From CAVWDU01 sp963840725 (GTDB lineage: Bacteria; Pseudomonadota; Gammaproteobacteria; Pseudomonadales; Halieaceae): a stretch of DNA of 64,000 nucleotides. The translations under genes and the position numbers were made by a program. Below the pieces are notes generated by a model. The model ran no database searches and was not told the DNA's origin. It worked only from the letters and a program-made list of their open reading frames with translations. Location: contig CAWIZY010000016.1 of NCBI GenBank assembly GCA_963840725.1, forward strand, positions 868,001 to 932,000. Direction: 5' to 3'. Of this stretch, positions 8,659-17,783 are shown in pieces; position 1 is the first letter of the stretch; each line of letters opens with the position of its first letter.

Positions 8659-10307
8659 AAACCCCGATGGCAAGAAGCCGTCGTCTGTTGCGCATCCTGC
8701 GCGTCACCGGGCGCTACCGGCTGGATGAGTTCATTGACCTGGACAGGCTGCCGGCCCTGCCGCGACTCGCTCTCGGCATCGCTCCCTGGCAATTCCGATC
8801 ACCACCCGATCTGCCGCGGGGCGCAAGGTTGCGCTGTGCCCTGGAGGAACTGGGGCCGGTATTCATCAAGTTCGGCCAGATGCTCTCTACACGAAGGGAT
8901 CTGCTGCCAGCGGACATCGCCGACGAGCTGGCCAAGTTGCAGGACGATGTACCGCCGTTTCCCGAGCAGCAATCGATCGATATCATCGAACAAGCGCTGG
9001 GCAAGCCGGTGGGCGAGCTATTCGCCCAGTTCGATGCCCAACCGCTGGCCTCGGCCTCAGTCGCTCAGGTCCATACCGCAACACTCCACTCCGGTCAGGA
9101 AGTCGTCGTCAAGGTTGTGCGCCCGGATATCGAGCCGGTGATCCGCCAGGACATCGCGTTGATGTTCAGCCTGGCAAAACTGCTGGAAAAGTATCTGCCG
9201 GAAGGTCGCAGGCTGCGCCCCACGGAAGTGGTCAGCGACTACCAGTACACCATTCTCGACGAGTTGGACCTGGGCCGTGAGGCCGCCAATGCGTCCCAGT
9301 TGCGACGCAACTTTCAGGACAGCAAGCTGATCTATATTCCCGAGGTATTCTGGGACTACACCTGCCACAGGGTGTTCACCATGGAACGCATCTACGGCCA
9401 CCCGGTGACCGATCTGGAGACGCTGCGAACCCGGGGCACCGATCTCAAGCTGCTCGCCGAGCGCGGCGTGGAAATATTCTTCACTCAGGTGTTCAGGGAC
9501 AGTTTTTTTCACGCAGACATGCATCCCGGGAATATCTTTGTCGACCTCACCGATCCCGCAGACCCCACCTATATAGCAGTCGATTGCGCCATCATCGGCA
9601 GCCTCAGCGACTCCGACCAGTACTACCTGGCGCGCAACCTGCTGGGCATTTTTCGCCGCGACTATCGCGAGGTCGCCCAACTGCATGTGGAATGTGGTTG
9701 GGTACCGCCGGAAACCCGGGTGCAGGACTTCGAGTCGGCCATGCGCGCCGTCTGCGAACCGGTTTTCGAGCGCCCCCTGGGCCAGATATCCTTCGGCCAA
9801 CTGTTGGTGTACCTGTTCCGTACCGCCAGCCGTTTCGATATGGAGGTGCAGCCCTCGCTGGTGCTACTGCAGAAAACCTTGCTCAACATCGAGGGGCTGG
9901 GCAGGCAGCTCTACCCGGAGCTTAACTTGTGGGACACAGCACAGCCGTTTCTGGAGAATTGGGTGCAGGAACGCTACTCGCCCCAGAGTCTGCTAAAGCG
10001 TATGCAACGCCAGGCACCCTCGTGGCTGGAACAACTGCCGCAATTGCCCGACGTGGTATTGGACAACCTGCAGCAGCCTCGGGAATCCAAAACACCACTA
10101 CCGAGTCTCGGAGCGGAACCCCAACCGGTTCAGGCAAATGACAAGCGGGCCGGCCGAGCGCGTCGCTGGCTGCTGGCAGGACTGGCTGCAAGCCTCGCGG
10201 TGGTGGTGGCACTCCCGGACGGCTGGCAACTGTTGGCGGGACTTCCCGCCGCCAGCTGGATACTGGCTGCCATCGCCCTGGCATTGCTCTGGCCTCGCGC
10301 CCGCTGA
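8655..10307 (+). CDS. ubiB: Ubiquinone biosynthesis regulatory kinase-like protein UbiB
   Basis: UbiB/ADCK atypical kinase family ATPase needed for ubiquinone synthesis. Visible landmarks in 550 residues are the KxGQ region (FIKFGQMLSTRRDLLP), the Ala-rich loop ASVAQVHTA, catalytic HADMHPGNIFVD, and two C-terminal membrane helices after about residue 500. The usual DCGIVG motif reads DCAIIG here, a conservative but unusual Gly-to-Ala change. GTG 8655 overlaps the ubiJ stop (GTGA); ATG 8667 is the alternative start. Confidence 0.95.
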   Translation: MKTPMARSRRLLRILRVTGRYRLDEFIDLDRLPALPRLALGIAPWQFRSPPDLPRGARLRCALEELGPVFIKFGQMLSTRRDLLPADIADELAKLQDDVPPFPEQQSIDIIEQALGKPVGELFAQFDAQPLASASVAQVHTATLHSGQEVVVKVVRPDIEPVIRQDIALMFSLAKLLEKYLPEGRRLRPTEVVSDYQYTILDELDLGREAANASQLRRNFQDSKLIYIPEVFWDYTCHRVFTMERIYGHPVTDLETLRTRGTDLKLLAERGVEIFFTQVFRDSFFHADMHPGNIFVDLTDPADPTYIAVDCAIIGSLSDSDQYYLARNLLGIFRRDYREVAQLHVECGWVPPETRVQDFESAMRAVCEPVFERPLGQISFGQLLVYLFRTASRFDMEVQPSLVLLQKTLLNIEGLGRQLYPELNLWDTAQPFLENWVQERYSPQSLLKRMQRQAPSWLEQLPQLPDVVLDNLQQPRESKTPLPSLGAEPQPVQANDKRAGRARRWLLAGLAASLAVVVALPDGWQLLAGLPAASWILAAIALALLWPRAR

Positions 10308-10356
10308 TGCCGCGCCCCCGGCGCTGTGCCATAATAGCCGGCCAACGGGACTTGCA

Positions 10357-10758
10357 ATGAACGAGCAACCGACAGTGACAAGCCAAATGAAATGGAACCA
10401 GCAGGGTCTGGTACCCGCTATTGCCCAGGACTGGCAAAGCGGCGAAGTCCTGATGCTGGCATGGATGAATCGCGAGGCCCTGCAGCTCACAATCACTGAG
10501 CAACGTGCTGTGTACTGGTCTCGCTCTCGCCAGGCCCTGTGGCGCAAAGGCGAGACCTCAGGGCATATCCAAAAGCTTCACGAAATCAGGCTAGACTGTG
10601 ATGCCGACACTGTGTTGATGAAAGTTGAACAAATAGGCGGTATCGCCTGTCATACCGGCAGGCGCAGTTGCTTTTTCCTGCGCCTTGAGGGCAACGACTG
10701 GCGGGAGACTGACACCGTAATGCGCTCGCCCGAAGACATCTACGGTACCGACCCGTGA
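10357..10758 (+). CDS. hisI: Phosphoribosyl-AMP cyclohydrolase
   Basis: Third step of histidine synthesis, ring opening of phosphoribosyl-AMP. The 133-residue protein shows the metal-binding LDCDADTVL and the CHTGRRSCF cysteines, plus WSRSRQALWRKGETSGH. ATG 10357 was chosen because the conserved region begins soon after. It overlaps hisE by four bases (GTGA). Having hisI and hisE as separate adjacent genes beside ubiB and tat matches Pseudomonas, unlike the fused hisIE of enterics. Confidence 0.96.
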   Translation: MNEQPTVTSQMKWNQQGLVPAIAQDWQSGEVLMLAWMNREALQLTITEQRAVYWSRSRQALWRKGETSGHIQKLHEIRLDCDADTVLMKVEQIGGIACHTGRRSCFFLRLEGNDWRETDTVMRSPEDIYGTDP

Positions 10759-11099
10759 GTGATATTTTGCAACAGCTGACGGCAGTGCTCTCAGAGCGAC
10801 GCACGGCAGACCCGGAGGCATCCTATGTGGCCAGCCTGCACCAACAGGGGCTGAACAAAATACTGGAAAAAGTGGGTGAAGAAGCAACAGAGGTCATTCT
10901 CGCGGCCAAGGATGCCGGCAGCAGCGGTGACCGGGAGGCCCTGGTGGGTGAGGTGGCAGATCTCTGGTTTCACTGCATGGTAATGTTATCCCACCTCGAG
11001 GGCGAGGTGGACGAAGTGCTGAATTGTCTGGGGCACCGCTTCGGTCTGTCAGGACTTGAGGAAAAGGCCCGACGCAATGGCGACGAGCAAACCCGGTAA
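10755..11099 (+). CDS. hisE: Phosphoribosyl-ATP pyrophosphatase
   Basis: Second step of histidine synthesis. The 114-residue all-helical MazG-like protein carries KVGEEATEVILAAKD, the acidic metal-binding helix, and VGEVADLWFHCMVML. It starts with GTG inside the hisI stop codon, so its translation is coupled to hisI. tatA follows 27 bases after the stop. Confidence 0.95.
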   Translation: MSDILQQLTAVLSERRTADPEASYVASLHQQGLNKILEKVGEEATEVILAAKDAGSSGDREALVGEVADLWFHCMVMLSHLEGEVDEVLNCLGHRFGLSGLEEKARRNGDEQTR

Positions 11100-11126
11100 A
11101 CCCGGCATCAATACTAGGAGAACGAA

Positions 11127-11351
11127 ATGGGTATAGGCGGCATAAGTATCTGGCAGTTGCTGATTGTTTTGGCCATTGTCATCATGTTGTTTGGCACCAA
11201 GCGGCTACGCACCCTGGGCAGCGACCTCGGCAGTGCCGTCAAAGGCTTCCGCAAAAGCATGACGGATGACGAGACGGCGAAAGCCGGTGAAGCACCCGCA
11301 GAGAGTGCTGGAGAGCCGGGGGCCAGCAATGGCACCCCCGAGGAAAAGTAG
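11127..11351 (+). CDS. tatA: Sec-independent protein translocase TatA
   Basis: Pore-forming subunit of the twin-arginine translocase, 74 residues. One N-terminal membrane helix (about 5-22, ISIWQLLIVLAIVIMLFG) is followed by the TKRLRTLGSDLGSAVKGFRK amphipathic helix and an acidic, low-complexity tail. AGGAG lies seven bases before the ATG. First gene of tatABC. A likely Tat substrate, the sulfide-dehydrogenase-like flavoprotein at 57965-59221, lies in the same window. Confidence 0.96.
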   Translation: MGIGGISIWQLLIVLAIVIMLFGTKRLRTLGSDLGSAVKGFRKSMTDDETAKAGEAPAESAGEPGASNGTPEEK

Positions 11352-11358
11352 CGGCTGA

Positions 11359-11829
11359 ATGTTCGATATCGGTTTTGCTGAACTTGTCATCATCGGCGTC
11401 GTAAGCCTTTTGGTGATCGGCCCGGAGCGCCTGCCGGGCACGGTGAGGATGGTTAGCGCCTGGCTGGGTAGACTGCGCCGGGGGTTTAATGACATCAAGC
11501 AAGAAGTACAACAGGAACTGCACAACGACGAGATGATGCGGGAATTGCGCGAGACAGGCGAGCAGATCAAGCGGGAAACTGATGGCCTCACCCGAGAGTT
11601 CAATGTCGCGGGAAACAGCATCAGGCAACAAGCCGAGAGCCTGACTAAACCTCTGCCCGGCGACGATAGCAGCGCACAGAGCAGGGCAGACAGCGGCCCT
11701 GAGGACACGACAGACAGCAAACCGGAACCCAAACCGGACGGCGCCAGCGAGAGCGACGCCGAGGGGGTTGCGCGAGCGACACCTGACCAGGACGACGATA
11801 GCAGCGCGGCCCGGAACCCTCCTCTGTGA
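11359..11829 (+). CDS. tatB: Sec-independent protein translocase TatB
   Basis: Tat receptor-complex subunit, 156 residues. MFDIGFAELVIIGVVSLLVIGPERLP is the signature TatB start, with the conserved Glu in the membrane helix and the Gly-Pro hinge. An amphipathic helix (WLGRLRRGFNDIKQEVQQEL) and a long acidic Ser/Pro-rich tail follow. It starts seven bases after tatA and its stop overlaps the GTG of tatC. Confidence 0.95.
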   Translation: MFDIGFAELVIIGVVSLLVIGPERLPGTVRMVSAWLGRLRRGFNDIKQEVQQELHNDEMMRELRETGEQIKRETDGLTREFNVAGNSIRQQAESLTKPLPGDDSSAQSRADSGPEDTTDSKPEPKPDGASESDAEGVARATPDQDDDSSAARNPPL

Positions 11830-12617
11830 ACGCACCCGGTGACACCAATGATCCGCCGTTGCCGCTGGTCGCTCATCTGACGGAATTGCGGGACCGCCTG
11901 CTGCGGGCGCTGCTGGCGGTATTGATCGTCTTTATCGGCCTGTTCCCTTTCGCCAACGAAATCTATGCTTTCGTCTCAAAACCCCTGCGTGCGATTCTTC
12001 CCGACGGAGCCACCATGATTGCCACCGAGGTGGCATCGCCGTTTTTGACGCCCTTCAAGCTGACCCTGGTGGCCGCTATCTTTCTAGCCATCCCCTACGT
12101 GCTCTATCAGGTCTGGAGCTTCATAGCCCCGGGCATGTATCGGCAGGAGAAGAAACTGGCCATACCGCTGCTGGCATCGAGCATTGTACTGTTCTATGCC
12201 GGCGCAGCGTTCGCCTACTTTGTTGTGTTTCCGCTGATTTTTGCTTTCTTCACCAGCGTGGCGCCCGCGGACATCGCCATTATGACCGACATCAACAGCT
12301 ATCTCGATTTTGTGCTGAAGCTGTTCTTCGCGTTTGGATTGGCATTCGAGATTCCTATTGCCGCAGTGCTATTGATATGGGCTGGTATTACCACACCCGA
12401 CGCACTGGCCAAAAAGCGTCCGTTCATCATCGTCGGGTGCTTCATATTTGGCATGCTGCTCACTCCGCCGGATATCATCTCACAGTCGCTGCTGGCCATC
12501 CCCATGTGGATACTGTTCGAAATCGGGGTCTTCTTTGGCCGGATGATTATCCGTCGACGCGATGAGCGCGATGAGCGCGATGAGCGCGATGAGACAGAGG
12601 ACGCTGAATCTCCCTAA
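11826..12617 (+). CDS. tatC: Sec-independent protein translocase TatC
   Basis: Six-helix membrane receptor for twin-arginine signal peptides, 263 residues. Visible hallmarks are LVAHLTELRDRLLRALLAV at the N-terminus, PYVLYQVWSFIAPGMYRQEK, the Phe-Pro/Glu region FGLAFEIPIAAVLL, and GMLLTPPDIISQSLLAIPMW. The start is GTG 11826, overlapping the tatB stop. The C-terminal tail is a charged repeat, (RDE)n, encoded by a nine-base tandem repeat at 12561-12593. Confidence 0.96.
   Translation: MNAPGDTNDPPLPLVAHLTELRDRLLRALLAVLIVFIGLFPFANEIYAFVSKPLRAILPDGATMIATEVASPFLTPFKLTLVAAIFLAIPYVLYQVWSFIAPGMYRQEKKLAIPLLASSIVLFYAGAAFAYFVVFPLIFAFFTSVAPADIAIMTDINSYLDFVLKLFFAFGLAFEIPIAAVLLIWAGITTPDALAKKRPFIIVGCFIFGMLLTPPDIISQSLLAIPMWILFEIGVFFGRMIIRRRDERDERDERDETEDAESP
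12561..12593 (+). repeat. Nine-base tandem repeat in the tatC tail
   Basis: GATGAGCGC is repeated three times in full plus a partial fourth copy. It encodes repeating Asp-Glu-Arg in the cytoplasmic tail of TatC. The repeat keeps the frame, so copy changes would only lengthen or shorten the tail. Confidence 0.9.
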
Positions 12618-12654
12618 TCCGCCACTGCCCCCAAAGCCCACCAGGTCGCTTGTC

Positions 12655-14400
12655 ATGAACACAGCCCGCACCAAGCTCAGGATTGCCACATCGCTGGGCA
12701 TCCCCACCCTGCTGTTGTTTATGGCACTGGCGGGAACCGCCCGGGCTCAGGACACCGCGGACGAAGACCTGTCGATGCGCGAATTGATCGAAACCACCCA
12801 GGATACAGACAAGGTACTGGAAGAGGTCGCCGAATCCGAAAACCAGGGCAAGCCCATACAGTCTACGCCTATGAAAGCCATGGCGAAATTACGCCAGGCT
12901 ATAAAAAACAACGACTATGAACGGGCGGCGGAATCGCTGGATATGCGCTACCTGCCTGAAGAGGTGGAGGCATATGACGGCGAGCAATTGCTGCGAGCCC
13001 TGGCTCATGTCTTTCGGCAACAGAATATTGTCAGACTGTCCGAGCTCAGCGACCTGCCAGAGGGTGACCTCAATGACGGGCTACCCACCTACCGGGACCA
13101 GTTTGGCGAGGTCAGACTGGTGGACGAGGTCATTCCGATCTACCTGCAGCGCATACCCGACGGACGCGGCGGCAAAGTCTGGAAAATCTCCAACGCCACG
13201 GTGGAGCAAATTCCGAAAATGTGGGACGAACTCGGCTATAGCCCCGTGGCCGTGTATCTGTTCAAAATCCTTCCCGACTTCAGTTTCATGGGCATGGACA
13301 ACTGGCAGCTACTGGCTACGGTTCTGTTCCTGATCCTGGCCTGGCCGCTGGCCACCCTGGCGAGTAACCTCCTGCTACGACTGGTACTGGCGACCTACGA
13401 TAGATTTCCGGTCGCCACCGCGAATTTCATTAAAGGTCCACTGCGCTTCTTCCTGTTCGTGCTGATTGCTCGTCTGCTGATCAATCAACTGGGGCTGTCA
13501 ATGACCGCCAGAATCCTGCTGGAATCTTCAGGTGTAGACTACATCGCCTACACGGTTCTGGCGCTGGGCCTGTTGTCATTTATTCGCGACTATCAAATGC
13601 GCAAAATGCAGCGGGCCGGAAATATGCAGTACGTCGCCCTGCTGAAACCGTTCACGACCATTATCAAGGTCATAGTAATAACGGTAATCGCCCTGTTCTG
13701 GGCTGATTCTGCGGGTTATGACATGTCAACGGTGCTGGCCGGCCTGGGTGTCGGTAGTCTGGCCATCGCACTGGCGGCACAAAAGACCATGGAAAACATT
13801 ATCGGTGCGGTCACGCTCTACACCGCTCGGCCAGTCAAAGCCGGGGACTTTTGTCGCTTTGGTAACGTCACGGGCACCGTGGAAGAGATCGGCCTGCGTT
13901 CGACCACCATTCGCACGCTTGACCGCTCTCTGGTGGTGATTCCCAACGCGGTGTTTTCCTCAACAGAGATCGAGAACTTCAGCGCCCGCGACAGGATTCG
14001 CTATTTTCGGCGTTACCGAGTTCAACTGGCCAGCGCGGTGCAATTGCAAGAGATTCTGGTTCAGGTCAGGGCGCTGTTTGCCAGCCAGCCAATGGTGATC
14101 GTAGACAGCGTTAGCGTGCGTTTCGAGGCCATAGAAGATGGGACAGCCTGGTTGCGTCTGGATGCGGGAATCGACACCACCGATTACCAGGCTTTCCTCG
14201 AGGTAGCCGAGCAACTCAATCTCGGCCTGGTCCAGATCGTGGAGTCTGCCGGCGCAATTTTCAGCGGCCCCGGCACCCTGATGCAGGGAGGCGCGGACGG
14301 CCTATGGGCGGGCCGTGGACCAGTTGCCACAGCAGAGTCGAACGGGGACGCGACGCCCACGCAGGCAGCCTCAAATCAGCCCACCGGGGCTGCGAGCTGA
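12655..14400 (+). CDS. Mechanosensitive ion channel, MscS family
   Basis: 581-residue MscS-superfamily protein. A signal peptide (LLLFMALAGTARA) precedes a periplasmic domain of about 200 residues that contains an acidic, helical region. Membrane helices follow from about residue 215, then the pore helix and the hallmark MscS beta domain (LGVGSLAIALAAQKTMENIIG, GDFCRFGNVTGTVEEIGLRSTTIRT, VVIPNAVFSSTEIENF). A Gly/Ala-rich end follows. ATG 12655 gives a clean signal peptide. Its TGA overlaps the ATG of the ABC exporter that follows. It likely acts in osmotic protection; the substrate is unknown. Confidence 0.92.
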   Translation: MNTARTKLRIATSLGIPTLLLFMALAGTARAQDTADEDLSMRELIETTQDTDKVLEEVAESENQGKPIQSTPMKAMAKLRQAIKNNDYERAAESLDMRYLPEEVEAYDGEQLLRALAHVFRQQNIVRLSELSDLPEGDLNDGLPTYRDQFGEVRLVDEVIPIYLQRIPDGRGGKVWKISNATVEQIPKMWDELGYSPVAVYLFKILPDFSFMGMDNWQLLATVLFLILAWPLATLASNLLLRLVLATYDRFPVATANFIKGPLRFFLFVLIARLLINQLGLSMTARILLESSGVDYIAYTVLALGLLSFIRDYQMRKMQRAGNMQYVALLKPFTTIIKVIVITVIALFWADSAGYDMSTVLAGLGVGSLAIALAAQKTMENIIGAVTLYTARPVKAGDFCRFGNVTGTVEEIGLRSTTIRTLDRSLVVIPNAVFSSTEIENFSARDRIRYFRRYRVQLASAVQLQEILVQVRALFASQPMVIVDSVSVRFEAIEDGTAWLRLDAGIDTTDYQAFLEVAEQLNLGLVQIVESAGAIFSGPGTLMQGGADGLWAGRGPVATAESNGDATPTQAASNQPTGAAS

Positions 14401-16205
14401 TGGCCGGATCAAAACCGAAAAACGCCGCCTCCCTGCTGCCCATACTGGGCTTTCTCAAGCCCTATAAAACGCGGGTAATCCTCGCCAGCCTGGCGTTGAT
14501 TTTTACCGCTGCGGCGACGCTGTCACTGGGACGGGGTATCCAATTGCTTATTGACGAAGGCTTTGGCGGTCAGAGCAGTGCCGATTTGCGCGCCGCCATC
14601 GGCGTGCTCCTGGCGATAGCCGCCGCTATGGCGGTGGGCACCTTCATGCGCTTTTATCTGGTGTCATGGCTGGGCGAGCGCGTCAGTGCCGACATGCGCA
14701 CAGCCGTTTTCAACAATATCGTCCGCCTGCACCCAGGCTATTTCGAAACCAACCGAAGTGGCGAGATCATGTCCCGCCTGACCACCGATACCACCTTGTT
14801 ACAGACCATCATCGGCTCCTCTTTCAGCATGGCACTGCGCAGCAGCATGACCATGACCGGCGCGCTGGTCCTGATGTTCATTACCAACCTCAAGCTAAGC
14901 CTGATCATCACTGCGGCGGTACCACTGGTGCTCGCGCCCATACTGATTTTTGGCCGCAGAGTAAGGCGACTTTCCAATCAAAGCCAGGACAGCATCGCGA
15001 GTGTTGGCAGTTATGCCGGTGAAATTATCCAGCACATACGCGTGGTCCAGAGTTACACCCGCGAGGGGTTTGAAAGCGCGGCATTCGATGCAGAGGTCGA
15101 GCGTGCATTTGCCATCGCAAGGCGACGAATCCTGCAACGCTCCCTGCTGATATGTGGCGCAATAGTACTGTTATTTGTCGGTATGGCAGGGATGATGTGG
15201 GAAGGTGGCCAGGACGTGATCACCGGCAAAATGAGCCCCGGCGAACTGGGTGCCTTCGTATTCTACGCGCTGATGGTGGGCGGCGGTGTGGCGACCGTGT
15301 CCGAGGTGTGGGGGGAGTTGCAGCGCGCAGCCGGAGCCGCGGAGCGTCTACTGGAACTGATTCACGCACAGAGCCTGATCAAAGATCCCCCGCAACCCCT
15401 CGCCAGCACCGTGCCAGCTGATGGTCGCATGGAACTGCAAGCCGTAAGCTTTCACTACCCGACCCGACCCGACCAGGCGGCACTGGACAAATTCTCGCTG
15501 GAGATACCCGCCGGAAAAAGTCTGGCTCTGGTGGGACCATCAGGCGCGGGCAAATCCACCGTGTTCGAGTTATTGCAGCGGTTTTACGACCCCCAGTCCG
15601 GGGTGGTGCTGCTGGACGGCCGCGACGTTCGCGCCCTGTCATTGCAGGATTTGCGCGGCAATATCGCTCTGGTGCCGCAGCAACCAGCCCTGTTCACCGC
15701 CGATGTGCGCTACAACATAGCCTATGGCCGACCGGACGCCAGTGACGCGGAGATTATCGCCGCCGCCACCGCGGCCCATGCCCATGATTTTATCGCAGCG
15801 CTGCCGGAGGGCTACCAGAGTCACCTGGGGGAACAAGGTGTGCGCCTGTCGGGTGGACAGCGCCAGCGTATCGCTCTTGCCCGAGCGATACTCAACGACC
15901 CTAAAATTCTGTTGCTCGACGAGGCAACCAGCGCACTGGATACCGAGAGTGAGTACCAGGTTCAGCTTGCCTTGCAGACCTTGATGGAAAACCGGACCAC
16001 GGTGATCATCGCCCACCGTCTCTCGACCATTCTGCACGCAGATCGCATCGCAGTCATGGATGCGGGCGGCCTCGTTGCGACCGGCAGTCATGAGAGCCTG
16101 CTAGCGGAGTGTCCTCTCTACGCGCGCCTGGCCAAGCTGCAGTTTCGGGACGCCGCAGAGACAGAGGATGAACCGCCAACGGTCGCCGCCTCAGGGACAA
16201 ACTGA
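14400..16205 (+). CDS. ABC transporter, fused permease/ATPase (MsbA-related)
   Basis: 601-residue half-transporter. Six membrane helices in an ABC type-1 exporter domain (about 10-330) are followed by a nucleotide-binding domain with Walker A GPSGAGKST, Q-loop, signature LSGGQRQRIALARAIL, Walker B ILLLDEATSALD and switch IIAHRLST. It resembles the MsbA-related exporter family of gamma- and alphaproteobacteria but the substrate cannot be read. ATG 14400 overlaps the stop of the MscS gene, so the two are translated together. Confidence 0.9.
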   Translation: MAGSKPKNAASLLPILGFLKPYKTRVILASLALIFTAAATLSLGRGIQLLIDEGFGGQSSADLRAAIGVLLAIAAAMAVGTFMRFYLVSWLGERVSADMRTAVFNNIVRLHPGYFETNRSGEIMSRLTTDTTLLQTIIGSSFSMALRSSMTMTGALVLMFITNLKLSLIITAAVPLVLAPILIFGRRVRRLSNQSQDSIASVGSYAGEIIQHIRVVQSYTREGFESAAFDAEVERAFAIARRRILQRSLLICGAIVLLFVGMAGMMWEGGQDVITGKMSPGELGAFVFYALMVGGGVATVSEVWGELQRAAGAAERLLELIHAQSLIKDPPQPLASTVPADGRMELQAVSFHYPTRPDQAALDKFSLEIPAGKSLALVGPSGAGKSTVFELLQRFYDPQSGVVLLDGRDVRALSLQDLRGNIALVPQQPALFTADVRYNIAYGRPDASDAEIIAAATAAHAHDFIAALPEGYQSHLGEQGVRLSGGQRQRIALARAILNDPKILLLDEATSALDTESEYQVQLALQTLMENRTTVIIAHRLSTILHADRIAVMDAGGLVATGSHESLLAECPLYARLAKLQFRDAAETEDEPPTVAASGTN

Positions 16206-16281
16206 GCCGCGGCTGATCACACCCTTTAAGCCACCACAGAGCTACTTACGCCGGTGGCCCGCATGGCCCACTCCGGTGGGC

Positions 16282-17614
16282 TCAAGCCCGGTCCAGTACC
16301 CGAATCCGGGTCTTTCGTTCCCGATTGACCCGCGCAAGGTCGTCCACGGTATCACGGGAAATTGACGCGACTTCACCGAGCCAGCGAAAGGTCTGCCGGG
16401 TGTTGTTGACCGCGCACTGTAAGGGCGCGGTCAATGGCGATTCGCGAAAGAAATCGATGCTGTCATACCAGGAACCCCGAATGTGATCGGAGGTCACGGT
16501 GCGAGCAGCATCGTTAGCCATCGAAAGTACTTCCAGTGATTCCAGAAACGCCTCGATGCTGATCCACTCGACCATGGTGCCGCGCTCGACTTTGCGTCTC
16601 ACATTGCGGCGGAGTTTACGGGCCAGATTGCGAAACTCTCGCTGCACGCGCGGCCCAAATACGGGATCCGCAACCGGGCGCAGACGATCTTCAGCAGCGA
16701 GGTCTTGCCAATCCTCAGGACCCAGTAGCGATTCGATCTGAGGGAAGACCTGCTCTTCCTCGGTGTTCATGTGCGCATAGGTTCGCTCCACATAATCACG
16801 ACCACTCTCGATCAGGTCGCCCCCACTCACGCGGCCTTCGCGCCAACCCTCAATATTGGTCAGCACGCTCTGCCCGCGCTGGAGCATTTCATCATGTTCA
16901 TGCTGCAAATTGCTGACATTGCTCGCGGCCTGACTATTCATCTCCGCCACCAGGCCATAAATCAGATCTTCCCGCGGGTGGTGGTAGCGGTCCGGCCAGC
17001 TCACCATATAATCCATGATTTCATAGACCACATGGGTATCCACCAGTTCGCCGGCCTCGATAGCGCGCAGCTGTTCCGAAAACAGTTTCATGACGCTGGC
17101 CATATGGCGGTGCTCAGCCCTCAGGGCCGTCATCAACGGCTGCTCATCGATACGCTCCGCAACTGTCCTGACCGCCGGCAACTTGCGACGTACCCCTGAC
17201 GCCCCGCCCGCCGCGGCGCGCTTGGCCGCAGGACCTGATGCAGCCCGTTTAGCCTTGCCCTTTCCAGCGGCGGCCGCACGAGGCTTTTTCGATGCTGCAG
17301 GCTTTCTGGCCGCAGTTTTGGCTGAGGTGCGGCCGGCTGAGGTGCGGCCGGCTGAGGTGCTGGCCGGCTGAGGTGTGGCCATTTGTGCTGGAACCGGTTT
17401 TTGCCCGGGGGGTTTTAACGCGCTTTTTAGCCGCACCGGCCTTCACAGCCGGTTTTTTGGCTGCCGCTGTTTTTTTGCGCGTCGTGCCGGCTTTCTTTCC
17501 GCCGGAAGCACTGGCTGCGGCCTTGGACCGTGCCGATGATTTCGCAGCGCGTTGGGCCGGTGACCTGGCCCCTGTCGTGGATTGCTTTGCCGTACCTACT
17601 GTCTTGGTGGCCAT
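16282..17614 (-). pseudogene. Histone-like Lys/Ala-rich hemerythrin-domain protein, frameshifted
   Basis: The gene reads from ATG 17614 (GGAGG seven bases upstream) as a Lys/Ala/Thr-rich, histone H1-like N-terminus. It then needs a one-base change at 17361 to continue into the rest of the N-terminal tail and a hemerythrin HHE domain (AEHRH, YHHPREDLIYGL, LQHEHDEML, HMNTEEEQVFP). The extra base lies in the first copy of a 15-base repeat; removing it gives one continuous frame of about 443 residues. Without it, the hemerythrin part could only start inside, at 17436. Hemerythrin domains bind di-iron and oxygen or NO, while the basic tail suggests DNA or polyanion binding. Real frameshift, phase variation and sequence error are all possible. 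Confidence 0.75.
17322..17378 (-). repeat. 15-base tandem repeat in the hemerythrin-protein tail
   Basis: Read on the minus strand the unit CACCTCAGCCGGCCG occurs about four times, coding Thr-Ser-Ala-Gly-Arg. The upstream-most copy has one additional base (a T on the + strand at 17361), which shifts the frame. Confidence 0.85.
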
Positions 17615-17723
17615 GAATGCCTCCGCCCGCCGCTTTTAACTTCAATTTAACCAACAGCCTAGCCGGTTCAGGAATCAGTGACAATCACGCCGCAACGCCG
17701 ATCCGAGATCCGGGACTCACATC

Positions 17724-17762
17724 AAAAAAAAACCAAAAAAACGCCGGCATGCTAGGCCGGCG
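17724..17762 (-). terminator. Rho-independent terminator after pntB
   Basis: On the minus strand CGCCGGC, a seven-base loop and GCCGGCG are followed by seven T residues, a short GG break and more T. It lies 22 bases after the pntB stop. Confidence 0.85.
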
Positions 17763-17783
17763 CTGAGTCAGCTGGGGCCTCCC

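Noticed and set aside
17249..17436. Two separate genes, a short histone-like one and a hemerythrin one
   Set aside because: The two frames join perfectly when a single base is removed from a repeat unit, and the second part has no ribosome site of its own.
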